From: Streptococcus oralis
GTDB lineage: Bacteria > Bacillota > Bacilli > Lactobacillales > Streptococcaceae
DNA: 64,000 nucleotides
NCBI RefSeq assembly: GCF_002386345.1
Contig: NZ_CP023507.1
Location: 1,302,001 to 1,366,000, forward strand
Direction of reading: 5' to 3'
The position numbers and the translations under genes are program-made. The notes under the pieces are model-generated. The model did no database searches. It was not told the DNA's origin and was given only the letters and a program-made list of their open reading frames with translations. Each line of letters opens with the position of its first letter. The first letter of the stretch is position 1. This document shows, piece by piece, positions 47,705-56,875 of this stretch.

Positions 47705-47816
47705 GAATTTTCTTTCTGTATATTTCTCACTGTTGATCCTTTTAAAAGGAAGATGGCAAGAAAAGAAGGAGCCCGATTGAACTAGAGACTCCGTCCTAAC
47801 TTTCCTAATAGGAAGA

Positions 47817-48440
47817 CTATTTTCGCTTGATTTGCTTGATCAGATAGAAGATGAAGCCTGCAACCATATAGGCCGCAAAAATGATCAAACACCATTTGAT
47901 AACCACGTCCCAACCCTTGTTCACATTTAAAAAGAAATAAGGGAAGGGATTGTCCTTGGAATTCGGAATATTGAGTTTTAAGACCAAGCCGTTAAACAAG
48001 GCAAAAATCATATAAACCAAGGGCAGGATGGTCCACAAGACTGGATCCCAGATCTTGTATTGACCCCGTTTATCGAAGAAGAGGGTATCGGCTAAAAACC
48101 AGAGTGGAACGATATAGTGGCAAAGGAAATTTTCCACACGGTAAAAGTCTGTCGCAATCGGAGCAAGCATAAAATGGTAAATCACACAGGTAATCATGAT
48201 ACTCATGGTAACACCACCCTTGAGACGAAGCAAGGTCGGACTTTGCCAATTTTCACCTGAACGGCTCATCACACGGAGCAGATAGCCCGTGAAAATCGTT
48301 ACCAAAAGATTGGACAACACTGTGTAGTAAAGGAGCATACCAAAGCCACCGTGCTTGGTAATTTCTAAATAAACCCCTGTAAATGCCGCTAAAAACAAGA
48401 GCACACGACTATAAAAGATAAATTTATAATTCAGTTTCAT
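47817..48440 (-). CDS. Pr6Pr-family membrane protein
   Basis: 207 aa, six membrane segments, with charged residues inside helices (VIYHFMLAPIATDFYRVENF and HYIVPLWFLADTLFF). These match the FAR-17a/AIG1-like Pr6Pr group as I recall it. Function unknown. It begins 2 bp after the PhnA-like gene, so both belong to one unit. Confidence 0.72.
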   Translation of the reverse strand: MKLNYKFIFYSRVLLFLAAFTGVYLEITKHGGFGMLLYYTVLSNLLVTIFTGYLLRVMSRSGENWQSPTLLRLKGGVTMSIMITCVIYHFMLAPIATDFYRVENFLCHYIVPLWFLADTLFFDKRGQYKIWDPVLWTILPLVYMIFALFNGLVLKLNIPNSKDNPFPYFFLNVNKGWDVVIKWCLIIFAAYMVAGFIFYLIKQIKRK

Positions 48441-48442
48441 GG

Positions 48443-48781
48443 CTAGATTTTCTTAACAAATTCTGACTTGAGTTTCATAGCTCCAAAACCATCAATCTTA
48501 CAGTCGATGTTGTGGTCACCTTCTACGATACGGATATTTTTAACACGAGTTCCTTGTTTCAAATCCTTAGGTGCACCTTTTACTTTCAAGTCCTTGATGA
48601 GGGTTACAGTATCGCCGTCAGCCAATTTATTTCCATTGGCATCGATAGCAACAACACCTTCTTCTACTTCTGCAACTTCAGCAGGATTCCATTCATAGGC
48701 ACACTCTGGGCAAACCAAGAGACTTCCGTCTTCGTAGACATATTCTGAATTACATTTTGGGCAATTTGGTAAGTTGTTCAT
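48443..48781 (-). CDS. PhnA/YjdM-family zinc-ribbon protein
   Basis: 112 aa. N-terminal Cys4 ribbon ([12 protein letters not shown] and [10 protein letters not shown]) followed by the KOW-like PhnA domain with [15 protein letters not shown]. The name PhnA is historical; a role in phosphonate use is not supported. Operon with the Pr6Pr gene. GGAGAA precedes the ATG. Confidence 0.88.
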   Translation of the reverse strand: MNNLPNCPKCNSEYVYEDGSLLVCPECAYEWNPAEVAEVEEGVVAIDANGNKLADGDTVTLIKDLKVKGAPKDLKQGTRVKNIRIVEGDHNIDCKIDGFGAMKLKSEFVKKI

Positions 48782-48891
48782 GGGTTCTCCTTATAACATT
48801 TCACTATTCTTTGAAAATCAAAATTTCTCGAACAGCAACTATTATACCGTAAAATCCTAGATTTGACAATGTTTCCTAAGGGCTAGCAAAC

Positions 48892-48930
48892 AAAAAAGTC
48901 ATGCACCTTTTTACAGTTACATGACTTTTA
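48892..48930 (-). terminator. dpr terminator
   Basis: AAAAGTCATG/CATGACTTTT hairpin with a T-run on the minus strand, about 60 bp after the dpr stop. Confidence 0.8.
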
Positions 48931-48992
48931 AAAGATGATTGATCATGGGCACTTATCAAGCACCTCATGATAAAAGGGGTAGCAACTATATC

Positions 48993-49511
48993 TTACAAAC
49001 CAGGAGCTTGTCCAAGTTCTGCTGTAAGCATCCAAACTGTTTTCTCAAGTTCAGCCTTAGCCCCAACAAAGATATCGTTTGTAACATCATCACCTTCTTC
49101 GTCAGTTACATCCAAAGCTTTTTGGAAAAGAGTGATGAGGTAGCGATAAATTGCTAGAACACGTTCCAAGCTTTCTTCAACGTTACGGAATTCTCCTTCT
49201 TCTTCTTCGATTTCACTGTGTTGAAGGAATTCTGTCAAAGTTGAATAAGGTTTTCCACCAAGAGTAATCAAACGTTCACTGATTTCGTCAAGATAGCTAT
49301 CAAGACTGTCCATGTATTCATCCATTTTTGGATGCCATACGAGGAAGCCACGACCACGCATATACCAGTGAACTTGGTGAAGGGCAATGTGAGCCACATA
49401 CAAGTCCGCTACTGCTTGGTTCAATACTTCCTTTGTTTTTGCCAATGCTACTGGCGCTGTTTTAGATAATGTTGTTACGTCTTTTACTGCTTCTTTTTTC
49501 AATTCAACCAT
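48993..49511 (-). CDS. dpr: Dps-like iron-storage peroxide-resistance protein
   Basis: 172 aa, ferritin-like four-helix protein. The inter-subunit ferroxidase ligands appear in [10 protein letters not shown] (His) and [18 protein letters not shown] (Asp/Glu). It stores iron and removes the H2O2 that these catalase-negative bacteria make. Promoter TTGATA/17 bp/TATACT at 49565-49593. Confidence 0.94.
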   Translation of the reverse strand: MVELKKEAVKDVTTLSKTAPVALAKTKEVLNQAVADLYVAHIALHQVHWYMRGRGFLVWHPKMDEYMDSLDSYLDEISERLITLGGKPYSTLTEFLQHSEIEEEEGEFRNVEESLERVLAIYRYLITLFQKALDVTDEEGDDVTNDIFVGAKAELEKTVWMLTAELGQAPGL

Positions 49512-49564
49512 ATTTCTTACCTCTTTTCATTTTTTTATAACTACTTCACAGTAGCTATAATACA

Positions 49565-49593
49565 AGTATACTACTACCAGAAAATGATATCAA
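49565..49593 (-). promoter_or_regulatory. dpr promoter
   Basis: TTGATA (49588-49593), 17-bp spacer, TATACT (49565-49570) on the minus strand. Confidence 0.8.
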
Positions 49594-49661
49594 GGAAAAT
49601 GTACTATCTGAGAAAAGTTGCAATAGACTGATAATTTAAGAAAAATATACAGAATTTTTTT

Positions 49662-49690
49662 TAAAAAAAGACAGTCTTAAAAGACTGTCT
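49662..49690 (-). terminator. tpiA terminator
   Basis: AGACAGTCTT/AAGACTGTCT hairpin with seven T on the minus strand. Confidence 0.9.
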
Positions 49691-49703
49691 GGAATAACCT
49701 AGA

Positions 49704-50462
49704 TTATTTTACAAAGTCAAGCAATGCCAAGAAGCTTTCAGCTTCAAGTGACGCACCACCAACAAGGGCACCGTCAACGTCTGGGCAAGCCATGTATGAA
49801 GCAACGTTTTCAGGTTTAACAGAACCACCGTATTGAACACGAACTTTGTCCGCAACTTCTTGACCGAAGTCGGCTGCTACAACGTCACGAACAACTTTAC
49901 ACATTTTTTGTGCATCGTCTTGTGAAGCTGATTTACCAGTACCGATAGCCCAGATTGGCTCATAAGCGATAACTGATGCAGCAACTTGTTCAGCTGTCAA
50001 TCCAGCCAATGCAGCAGATACTTGAGCACCTACGAATTCAGCAGCTTTACCAGCTTCGTAAGTTTCAAGTGACTCACCACAACAGATGATTGGAAGCATA
50101 CCGTTTGCAAAGATTGCTTTTGCTTTTTTGTTGATATCTTCGTCAGTTTCATGGAAGTAGTCACGACGTTCTGAGTGACCGATCACAACGTAGTCTGTAC
50201 CGATTTCTTTCAAAACTTGTGGGCTAGTTTCACCAGTGAACGCACCTGCATTTTCAAAGTAGCAGTTTTGAGCAGCAACTTTAAGGTTTGAACCTTTAGC
50301 AGCAGCAAGAACAGCTGTCAAATCAACTGCAGGAGCTGCGATACCTGCTTCAACAAGGTCTGATGAAGGAAGTTTTGATGCAACGGCTTCAACGAATGCT
50401 TTTGCTTCTTCTGGATTTTTGTTCATTTTCCAGTTACCAGCGATAAATGGTTTACGTGACAT
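49704..50462 (-). CDS. tpiA: Triosephosphate isomerase
   Basis: 252 aa from ATG 50462 ([14 protein letters not shown]); the longer frame to 50525 is rejected since AGAGGT lies before this ATG and TIM N-termini match. Catalytic residues: Lys in NWKMN, His in IGHSERR, Glu in [11 protein letters not shown]. Glycolytic enzyme. Codon use is strongly biased. Monocistronic, with its own terminator. Confidence 0.97.
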   Translation of the reverse strand: MSRKPFIAGNWKMNKNPEEAKAFVEAVASKLPSSDLVEAGIAAPAVDLTAVLAAAKGSNLKVAAQNCYFENAGAFTGETSPQVLKEIGTDYVVIGHSERRDYFHETDEDINKKAKAIFANGMLPIICCGESLETYEAGKAAEFVGAQVSAALAGLTAEQVAASVIAYEPIWAIGTGKSASQDDAQKMCKVVRDVVAADFGQEVADKVRVQYGGSVKPENVASYMACPDVDGALVGGASLEAESFLALLDFVK

Positions 50463-50558
50463 TTCACATACCTCTTTTTTCATTTTATTCACTATTATTC
50501 TATCATATTTATAAGGAGCTTGCAAACCTTACTCTAATTTTCAAGATTTTTCAAGCGA

Positions 50559-51236
50559 CTAATCTTGCCACAAATTCATGGCATCGAGGAAATCAGCCGA
50601 AGCCTGAACTTGTTTGGGATTGTTCGCTTCTCGCTCTGCTCGTTTGGCCTCTACCTGAGTCACAGACTTAATACCTTCATGGCGCCAGTTTCGTAGGATT
50701 GCCTGAATATATTTCCAGTTTGGCTTGCCATTGAGAACGGCCTCTCGGAGAGCTTCCTTGATCAAATCCGCCTTAACTCCGTCTTCTTTGACAGTCTTAG
50801 AAAGATCTTCGATTTCAAATGGTGTTAATAAGCGACCCAATTCCTGCTGAAAAGTTTCAACCAGATCCTTCAACTGATTCTGCGGGTTTGGGGCAGTTGT
50901 AGCTGGAGTTTGGGTATCCAACAAGCTATCTAAGCGTTCAAAAGCCAGACTAGCATCAAAAATGAGCTCAATTTCCCCATTTAGTTCAATGGTCCGATAT
51001 TGCAGCAAACCATTTTCAGTCAAATTCGAAATAGATTGGTTGACATCTGCCACCTCTTTCCCAATGATTTCAGCTATTTGGCTAGGCGAAATATCTCCTA
51101 AGGCTGTGGTATTTTGTAAATAGAAAAATTGCCAGACGAGAAAATCTTCGCTGGAAGGAAAGAGTTCCTTAAAATGCAAGAGCAGGGCACTTGGCAAAAC
51201 CAAGTTCCCTGTTTTAAAAGCGTCAAAATATGTCAT
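50559..51236 (-). CDS. dnaD: DnaD-family replication initiation protein
   Basis: 225 aa. N-terminal winged-helix region (LVWQFFYLQN and SPSQIAEIIGKEV) and a C-terminal DnaD/DnaB_2 motif (FEIEDLSKTVKEDG...IKEALREAV, then NWKYIQAILRNW). DnaD helps remodel DNA at oriC and at restart sites. The C-terminal YxxxIL-W pattern is intact. It follows metA by 8 bp. Confidence 0.88.
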   Translation of the reverse strand: MTYFDAFKTGNLVLPSALLLHFKELFPSSEDFLVWQFFYLQNTTALGDISPSQIAEIIGKEVADVNQSISNLTENGLLQYRTIELNGEIELIFDASLAFERLDSLLDTQTPATTAPNPQNQLKDLVETFQQELGRLLTPFEIEDLSKTVKEDGVKADLIKEALREAVLNGKPNWKYIQAILRNWRHEGIKSVTQVEAKRAEREANNPKQVQASADFLDAMNLWQD

Positions 51237-51244
51237 AATTCCTC

Positions 51245-52189
51245 TTATAAATATCCAAATGCAGCCGCATCATCCTCTACCTTTCTCCAGTCAAAAGGGG
51301 TTTCTTGATAAACTGCATAGTTTACCCAATTGCTAAAAAAGAGGGCAGCTGATGAAGACCAACAGAGACAGGGGGTCTCATTTACATCATCATTTTTAAA
51401 GTAGTTCTCTGGGATATGAGGGTCGAGTCCCGCCTCATAATCACGAAAATACTCTCTTGCCAAAGTGTCACGATCATACTCCAAATGACCAAAACTATAA
51501 ATCTCACGCAAATCTCGACTAGCCAGGATAGAAACCCCAACCTCAGGACCTTCTGACAGGATCTCCAGATTGGTCTTATTTAAGATTTCTTCTTTTAAAA
51601 TCTCAGTATGACGAGAATGGGGAGCTACATAGCGATCATCAAAACCACGAAAGAGTAGATGGCCTTCTTTCAAGGTATCCTGAGGGTAAATGCCTGACAG
51701 TTTCTGCTCCATCTGGTGTTTTTCAACGCCATAGCGAGCATAAAGACCTGCTTGGGCCCCCCAGCAGATATGCAGGGTAGAAAAAACATGCGTCTTGGAC
51801 CACTCAAGCACCTGACTGAATTCCTCCCAATAGTCCACTTCCTCAAATGGTAAATGCTCAATCGGAGCCCCTGTGATAATCATCCCATCAAAATACTCGT
51901 CCTTGACTTCAGGAAAAGTTTTATAAAAAGTCTCCATATGCTCTGCACGAGTCGTCTTGGAACGGTGGCTCTCCATATAGAGAAAGTCTATGTCCAATTG
52001 CAAAGGAGTATTTGCTAAATGCCGTAACAACTGGGTCTCTGTGACCACTTTTTTGGGCATTAGGTTTAAAATCAAAATTTTCAAGGGACGGATATCTTGG
52101 TGGGCCGCACGTTGATCATCCATGACAAAGATATTCTCTGTCCGTAAAATCTCAACAGCTGGCAATTTTTTATCAATTCTAATCGGCAT
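51245..52189 (-). CDS. metA: Homoserine O-acyltransferase MetA (predicted acetyl-CoA user)
   Basis: 314 aa. The catalytic Cys142 lies in HICWGAQAG, with His and Glu in the [12 protein letters not shown] and [10 protein letters not shown] stretches. Residue 111 is Glu ([13 protein letters not shown]). In MetA enzymes Glu111 directs acetyl-CoA and Gly111 succinyl-CoA, so the name succinyltransferase would be wrong. It opens the homoserine branch of methionine synthesis. The promoter carries Met-box-like sites. Confidence 0.93.
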   Translation of the reverse strand: MPIRIDKKLPAVEILRTENIFVMDDQRAAHQDIRPLKILILNLMPKKVVTETQLLRHLANTPLQLDIDFLYMESHRSKTTRAEHMETFYKTFPEVKDEYFDGMIITGAPIEHLPFEEVDYWEEFSQVLEWSKTHVFSTLHICWGAQAGLYARYGVEKHQMEQKLSGIYPQDTLKEGHLLFRGFDDRYVAPHSRHTEILKEEILNKTNLEILSEGPEVGVSILASRDLREIYSFGHLEYDRDTLAREYFRDYEAGLDPHIPENYFKNDDVNETPCLCWSSSAALFFSNWVNYAVYQETPFDWRKVEDDAAAFGYL

Positions 52190-52228
52190 AACCTTCTCCT
52201 AACTGTACTCTTTTAGAAATAATTGAAT

Positions 52229-52253
52229 GTGTTTGAAGTCAAATCTCAAACAC
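52229..52253 (-). promoter_or_regulatory. Inverted repeat in the metA leader
   Basis: Perfect arms GTGTTTGA (52229-52236) and TCAAACAC (52246-52253) lie between the promoter and the metA start. No T-run follows, so it is not a terminator. Confidence 0.5.
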
Positions 52254-52264
52254 TTAGTCCTTTT

Positions 52265-52332
52265 ATTATACTGCAAGAAGATATAGTTTTCAATTATAGT
52301 TTTTCTCTAACTAGCTATAGTTTGTTTATATA
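52265..52332 (-). promoter_or_regulatory. metA promoter with Met-box-like sites
   Basis: TTGAAA (52288-52293), 17-bp spacer, TATAAT (52265-52270) on the minus strand. 52282-52298 (TATAGTTTTCAATTATA) agrees at 15 of 17 positions with the streptococcal Met-box TATAGTTTNAAACTATA as I remember it. A weaker copy (13/17) is at 52316-52332. Confidence 0.65.
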
Positions 52333-52346
52333 GCAGATGAAGAGAA

Positions 52347-52369
52347 AACAGCCCCAAGGACTGTTTTTC
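52347..52369 (-). terminator. apt terminator
   Basis: AAAACAG/CTGTTTT hairpin with T-run just after the apt stop. Confidence 0.75.
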
Positions 52370-52370
52370 A

Positions 52371-52883
52371 TTAATAATGCATAAGTACCTTGTAATCGTA
52401 ATCTCCGATTTTTTCACGGCCTTTAAGCTCATCCAACTCAATCAAGAAGGCACAACCGGCTACAACTCCACCAAGTCTTTCGATCATTTCAATGGTTGCC
52501 TTGACAGTTCCACCTGTTGCCAAAAGATCATCTACGATGAGAACACGTTGGCCTGGCTTGATTGCATCAGCATGCATGGTCAAGGTATCAATACCATATT
52601 CTTTCTCATAGTCAGCAGAAATGACTTCACGTGGCAATTTCCCTGGTTTACGAACAGGTGCAAAGCCAATTCCCAACTCGAAAGCAACTGGGCAGCCAAC
52701 AATAAATCCACGAGCCTCTGGACCCACGATCATGTCGATTTTCTTATCAGTTGCATACTGAACAATTTCACGAACAGCGTAGCTATAAGCATTTCCATCT
52801 GCCATCAAAGGGCTGATATCACGGAAGGTAATACCTTCCTTAGGATAATTTTCAATCGTTGCGATATAATCTTTTAAATTCAT
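52371..52883 (-). CDS. apt: Adenine phosphoribosyltransferase
   Basis: 170 aa, normal length. PRPP motif [17 protein letters not shown] near residue 118, and the adenine pocket [14 protein letters not shown] near 55. It salvages adenine to AMP. GAAAGAAA before the ATG is a weak ribosome site. Monocistronic, with its own terminator. Confidence 0.97.
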   Translation of the reverse strand: MNLKDYIATIENYPKEGITFRDISPLMADGNAYSYAVREIVQYATDKKIDMIVGPEARGFIVGCPVAFELGIGFAPVRKPGKLPREVISADYEKEYGIDTLTMHADAIKPGQRVLIVDDLLATGGTVKATIEMIERLGGVVAGCAFLIELDELKGREKIGDYDYKVLMHY

Positions 52884-53010
52884 CTTTTTCTTTCTTTCAA
52901 AGTTTTTTACTCTCTATTATACCATATTTTCTGTGAAAGAAGAAGAGGAAACGCACTATTGCTACAAAGCTGATCAATGAACTGATTTTTCTAAAAGGTA
53001 ATACTCATCA

Positions 53011-53036
53011 AAAAAAACGAGCACTTTCGTACTCGT
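53011..53036 (-). terminator. rplA terminator
   Basis: ACGAG/CTCGT hairpin with GAAA loop and seven T on the minus strand. Confidence 0.85.
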
Positions 53037-53058
53037 CTTCTCTTTTATAAACTACTGA

Positions 53059-53748
53059 TTAAAGTGAGTTTACGTCAACTTTGATACCAACACCTTGAGT
53101 AGTTGTGATTGTCAAGTTTGTTACGTAAGTTCCTTTAGCTGTAGCTGGTTTTGATTTTTGGATTGTTTCGTTGAAAGCTTTGAAGTTTTCAACCAATTTT
53201 TCAGCTTCAAATGATACTTTACCGATGATTGCTTGAACGTTACCTGCACGGTCAGCACGGTAAGTGATTTTACCACCTTTAGACTCTTCAACTGCTTTAG
53301 CAATATCCATTGTTACAGTACCAGTTTTAGGGTTTGGCATCAAGTTACGTGGTCCAAGGACACGTCCAAGACGTCCAACAAGAGCCATCATGTCAGGTGT
53401 AGCGATAACTACGTCAAAGTCCAACCAACCGTCGTTGATTTTCGCAACAAGGTCATCTTCACCAACAAAGTCTGCACCAGCAGCTTTTGCTTCTTCAGCT
53501 TTTGCACCACGTGCGAAAACAAGAACGCGTGAAGTTTTACCAGTTCCGTTTGGCAATACCATTGCTCCACGGATTTGTTGGTCAGCTTTTTTTACGTCGA
53601 TGTTCAAGTTGTAAGCAACTTCTACAGTTGCGTCAAATTTTGCAAAGTTAGTTTCTTTTGCAAGTGCTACAGCTTCTTCTACACTGTATGCTTTTGTGCT
53701 GTCGATTTTCTCAAGAGCAGCACGAAGTTGTTTGCTTTTTTTAGCCAT
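53059..53748 (-). CDS. rplA: Ribosomal protein L1
   Basis: 229 aa, typical L1. Landmarks [20 protein letters not shown] and [14 protein letters not shown]1 forms the mobile stalk of the large subunit and in many bacteria represses its own operon by binding the rplK leader. Here it is separated from rplK by 207 bp that contains a hairpin element. Confidence 0.98.
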   Translation of the reverse strand: MAKKSKQLRAALEKIDSTKAYSVEEAVALAKETNFAKFDATVEVAYNLNIDVKKADQQIRGAMVLPNGTGKTSRVLVFARGAKAEEAKAAGADFVGEDDLVAKINDGWLDFDVVIATPDMMALVGRLGRVLGPRNLMPNPKTGTVTMDIAKAVEESKGGKITYRADRAGNVQAIIGKVSFEAEKLVENFKAFNETIQKSKPATAKGTYVTNLTITTTQGVGIKVDVNSL

Positions 53749-53955
53749 TTTCTATTCTCCTTGTAAGTGGTTCAATCGATTTTCATCTCCCACGTCACTC
53801 CTCGAAATGATGAAGTCTTGCGGGTTTTCAGTCTATTATTTTCCTTTTCCTACTTCGTTCAGTTCCTTTGCTGTACCTAAGTACAAGCCTCAGTCACTTG
53901 CCTAGTATGAAAAGCAACTAATAGACTGCTGTGAGATTTTCTACTGTGTTATTGA
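53749..53955 (-). other. Hairpin element between rplK and rplA
   Basis: Arms CAGTCTATTA (53829-53838) and TAATAGACTG (53919-53928) enclose about 80 bp with an inner TGTAC/GTACA stem. The inner sequence resembles the middle of the BOX elements, with about 60 percent identity by eye. It may be a diverged small interspersed repeat or an RNA switch controlling rplA. Confidence 0.5.
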
Positions 53956-54381
53956 TTAGTCAACAACAGTGAATCCCATAGAACGAGCAGTACCTTCGAT
54001 CATACGCATTGCAGACTCAATGTTTGCTGCGTTCAAATCTGGCATCTTAGTTTCTGCAATTTCTTGTACTTGTGCACGAGTAACTGTAGCAACTTTAGTT
54101 TTGTTAGGTGTACCTGATCCTTTTTCAACACCTGCAGCTTTTTTCAAAAGAACAGCAGCTGGTGGTGTTTTTGTAACGAAAGTAAATGATTTGTCTTCGT
54201 ATACTGAGATAACAACTGGAATGATCATACCAGCTTGGTCAGCTGTACGAGCGTTGAACTCTTTTGTGAATCCCATGATGTTGATACCAGCTTGACCAAG
54301 AGCAGGTCCAACTGGTGGAGCTGGTGTAGCTTTACCAGCAGGGATTTGCAATTTTACAAGTTTTTCGACTTTTTTAGCCAT
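53956..54381 (-). CDS. rplK: Ribosomal protein L11
   Basis: 141 aa, normal length. N-terminal domain with [19 protein letters not shown] and a C-terminal RNA-binding domain. L11 binds the GTPase-associated region of 23S rRNA. AAGGAGG precedes the ATG. Promoter at 54460-54487 and a structured leader at 54396-54436. Confidence 0.98.
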   Translation of the reverse strand: MAKKVEKLVKLQIPAGKATPAPPVGPALGQAGINIMGFTKEFNARTADQAGMIIPVVISVYEDKSFTFVTKTPPAAVLLKKAAGVEKGSGTPNKTKVATVTRAQVQEIAETKMPDLNAANIESAMRMIEGTARSMGFTVVD

Positions 54382-54395
54382 TTTTAAATCCTCCT

Positions 54396-54436
54396 TTGTG
54401 GTTTTGGCGGTAATGTAAGATTTTTACCTCCCACAA
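54396..54436 (-). promoter_or_regulatory. Structured leader hairpin of rplK
   Basis: Arms TTGTGG/CCACAA and inner GGTAA/TTACC form a stem close to the ribosome binding site. It is a candidate L1-binding site for feedback control, as known for rplK leaders in other bacteria. Confidence 0.55.
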
Positions 54437-54459
54437 GTATGCTTTACACATACCTTTCC

Positions 54460-54487
54460 ATTATACACTATTTATCTAAAAATGCAA
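54460..54487 (-). promoter_or_regulatory. rplK promoter
   Basis: TTGCAT (54482-54487), 16-bp spacer, TATAAT (54460-54465) on the minus strand, close behind the ldcB stop. Confidence 0.8.
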
Positions 54488-54503
54488 GAGAAAAATTACT
54501 TTT

Positions 54504-55220
54504 TTAATCGACGTAATCTCCGCCTTCAAAGCCATAGTATTCTTCCAAACTGAGGCCACTTGCAGCAATTTCTTTGGCCTCTTTTCCGACGTAGCGGAGA
54601 TGCCATTCTTCTGCCATATAGCCAGTCTCTTTTTCCTTGCCTTTGAGATAGCGAACAACAAAGCCATAGTCAGCCGCATGATCCAAGAGCCACTGGGCTG
54701 CCTTCTCCTCTGTCACTAATTCTCCATTAGTCCCGATCAAATCAAAAGCAAGACCTGTCTGGTGTTCACTGTATCCAGGGCGAGCTGAGTAGCGATCTGC
54801 CTCTTCCTTACCGTCTTGATTCACATAGTCTTGATAAAGTTTGGTTTGAGTTTCATAACTTCTAAAACCACTGTAATGATCGCTGATTGGGAATCCCGCC
54901 TCTTGCATAGCTTTGATGAGTTTGACCAACTCTGCCTTGGCTGTTGGATTTTCTCCTGGATTATAGTCTTTTGACAAAGGATAGTGCTTATTAGCTACGA
55001 CGATTTCATCGTATTTCCCTTGTATACTATAGTGGTCTCCCTTATTGACAACTTCTGCCTTCTTCTGACTAGAAGCTTGAGATTTGCTTCCTACAGTTCC
55101 TTCAGATTGGCTAGTTTGTTCCGTTTTTTGAGTATTTTCTTCATTTTTAGGTTGTTCTTGAGAACATGCTGCTAGGGTTACTGCTAGCAAACCAGATAAA
55201 ACGATATATCTTTTTTTCAT
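54504..55220 (-). CDS. ldcB: LD-carboxypeptidase LdcB (DacB), lipoprotein
   Basis: 238 aa. Lipobox LAAC near residue 19, a Gln/Ser/Lys linker, then the VanY/LdcB Zn-peptidase with SEHQTGLAFD and EWHLRYVG. It trims the tetrapeptide of peptidoglycan to a tripeptide. Third gene of pepA-HIT-ldcB, 15 bp after the HIT gene. The pneumococcal protein is called LdcB or DacB. Confidence 0.93.
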   Translation of the reverse strand: MKKRYIVLSGLLAVTLAACSQEQPKNEENTQKTEQTSQSEGTVGSKSQASSQKKAEVVNKGDHYSIQGKYDEIVVANKHYPLSKDYNPGENPTAKAELVKLIKAMQEAGFPISDHYSGFRSYETQTKLYQDYVNQDGKEEADRYSARPGYSEHQTGLAFDLIGTNGELVTEEKAAQWLLDHAADYGFVVRYLKGKEKETGYMAEEWHLRYVGKEAKEIAASGLSLEEYYGFEGGDYVD

Positions 55221-55235
55221 TTTTTACTTCCTCTC

Positions 55236-55697
55236 TTAGACCACGTGCTTCTCTAATTCATCGGATAAGGCTTTAATCAATTGTTCCAACTCATGGGATT
55301 TCACTTGGCAATCTTCTGCCGCCATTTCTTCCCAGGGCACCCACCAGACTGGACCACGACCATTCAATCCATGACCCCTCATATCACCTGATCGTCTTGG
55401 AAAGAGGTGCCAGTGGGCGTGGGCATCTCCATTTCCTAGCAGTTCGATGTTCATCTTTTCAGCTTTAAACGCTTTGGCAACAGCTTCTTGGACCAAACTC
55501 ATTTCCTCTAGAAAACGAAGTTTTACAGAAGTCTCCATATGGTGGAGTTCTGTGACATGCTCCTTTGCTAGAAATAAGGTATAGCCCTTAAAGTATTGAT
55601 GGTCTCCAATAACAACATAGCCTGTTTCTAGTTCTTTTACAAAGTAGGGATTTTCCCCTGCCTTGATCCATTCAATTCTTTGACAAATCAAGCACAT
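55236..55697 (-). CDS. HIT-family nucleotide hydrolase/transferase
   Basis: 153 aa with the HIT triad HAHWHLFPRR near residue 95. The zinc-like Cys residues CLIC are at the start. Substrate not inferable, probably a dinucleoside or AMP-linked compound. One base after the pepA stop. Confidence 0.88.
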   Translation of the reverse strand: MCLICQRIEWIKAGENPYFVKELETGYVVIGDHQYFKGYTLFLAKEHVTELHHMETSVKLRFLEEMSLVQEAVAKAFKAEKMNIELLGNGDAHAHWHLFPRRSGDMRGHGLNGRGPVWWVPWEEMAAEDCQVKSHELEQLIKALSDELEKHVV

Positions 55698-55698
55698 A

Positions 55699-56736
55699 TT
55701 AGTCTACCAATGCACTCTTGAGATAGGCGTCTACCATACGTTCAGTCGCCATGACCGAATCAATGTGTGTTCGTTCGTAAGAGTGACTGGATTCAATACC
55801 AGCTCCAAGGAGGGCATGTTTGACCTCGGCTCCTGCTGACATAGCTGCCGAAGCATCCGAACCGTAAAATGGATAGATGTCGAGCTTAAATGGAATATCT
55901 TGCTCCTTTGCCAAAGCTACCAAGTGTTGACGAAAGTCATAGTGATAGGGACCTGAAGCGTCCTTGACACAGATAGATACTGTGTACTCATCCGTCTGCT
56001 GGTCATCTCCCATTGCCCCCATATCGACAGCTAGATATTCCACCACTTGAGTTGGAATATTGGAGTTAGCACCGTGGCCCACCTCTTCGAAGACTGAAAA
56101 AGCAAAATGAGTTGTTACTGGTAATTCAAGCCCCTCTTCCTTATAAACACGAAGAAGATTGAGCAAAATCGCTGCGCTGACTTTGTCATCCAAGTGACGT
56201 GACTTGATAAAACCAGTCTCTGTCACGACAGTTCGCGGGTCAAAACTGATAAAGTCGCCAACCTCGATGCCCAAGGCGCGGGTTTCTTTTTCATTACTTA
56301 CTTTTGCATCCAAACGCACTTCCATATTGTCCTGTGTGCGTTCTGCAGTTCCTGCATCCTTGTAGACATGGCAAGAAGTTTGATGGATGAGGATGGTCCC
56401 AGATACCGTTTGACCTGTGCTAGCCACATGAACGGTACAGTTCTCCCCTTCAATCATGTTCCAAGGGAAACCACCGATACGATCCAATTTGAGACGACCA
56501 TCCGGTTTGACAGCACGGACAATAGCACCCAGCGTATCCACGTGGGCAGTCACATAGCGGTGTTGTTCATCATTTTGACCTTTAATGGTCACATTGACAC
56601 CGCCCTTAGCTGTACGAACAGGCTGGTAACCAAGTTTCTCTAAAGTATGAACTAGATAGTCTGAGATCTCACGAGTAAAGCCTGTTGGAGATGCAATTGC
56701 GGTTAGTTCTTTGATATAGTTTATAGTATGATTCAT
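55699..56736 (-). CDS. pepA: Glutamyl aminopeptidase, M42 family
   Basis: 345 aa. Metal ligands in AHVDTLG (His/Asp), HLDDKVSAA (Asp) and EEVGHGAN (Glu), and a final His near HSYERTH. It releases N-terminal Glu or Asp residues. First gene of the pepA-HIT-ldcB unit. Confidence 0.93.
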   Translation of the reverse strand: MNHTINYIKELTAIASPTGFTREISDYLVHTLEKLGYQPVRTAKGGVNVTIKGQNDEQHRYVTAHVDTLGAIVRAVKPDGRLKLDRIGGFPWNMIEGENCTVHVASTGQTVSGTILIHQTSCHVYKDAGTAERTQDNMEVRLDAKVSNEKETRALGIEVGDFISFDPRTVVTETGFIKSRHLDDKVSAAILLNLLRVYKEEGLELPVTTHFAFSVFEEVGHGANSNIPTQVVEYLAVDMGAMGDDQQTDEYTVSICVKDASGPYHYDFRQHLVALAKEQDIPFKLDIYPFYGSDASAAMSAGAEVKHALLGAGIESSHSYERTHIDSVMATERMVDAYLKSALVD

Positions 56737-56811
56737 TTCTTCACCTCTTTCCTACCATTATAACATTTTTCTAGTCAGACTCCGTCTCAAAAGGAGAAAA
56801 ACTGTGTTTAG

Positions 56812-56840
56812 TTGCTTTCACTATAGATCCATGTTATAAT
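56812..56840 (+). promoter_or_regulatory. Promoter of the DUF1307 lipoprotein gene
   Basis: TTGCTT (56812-56817), 17-bp spacer, extended -10 TGTTATAAT (hexamer 56835-56840). Confidence 0.8.
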
Positions 56841-56875
56841 ACAAATACTTTGATTATGAAAGGAAAGTAAAAAAT

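Noticed and set aside
52377..52877. 166-codon plus-strand frame opposite apt
   Set aside because: Mirror of the conserved apt gene; no promoter or ribosome site.
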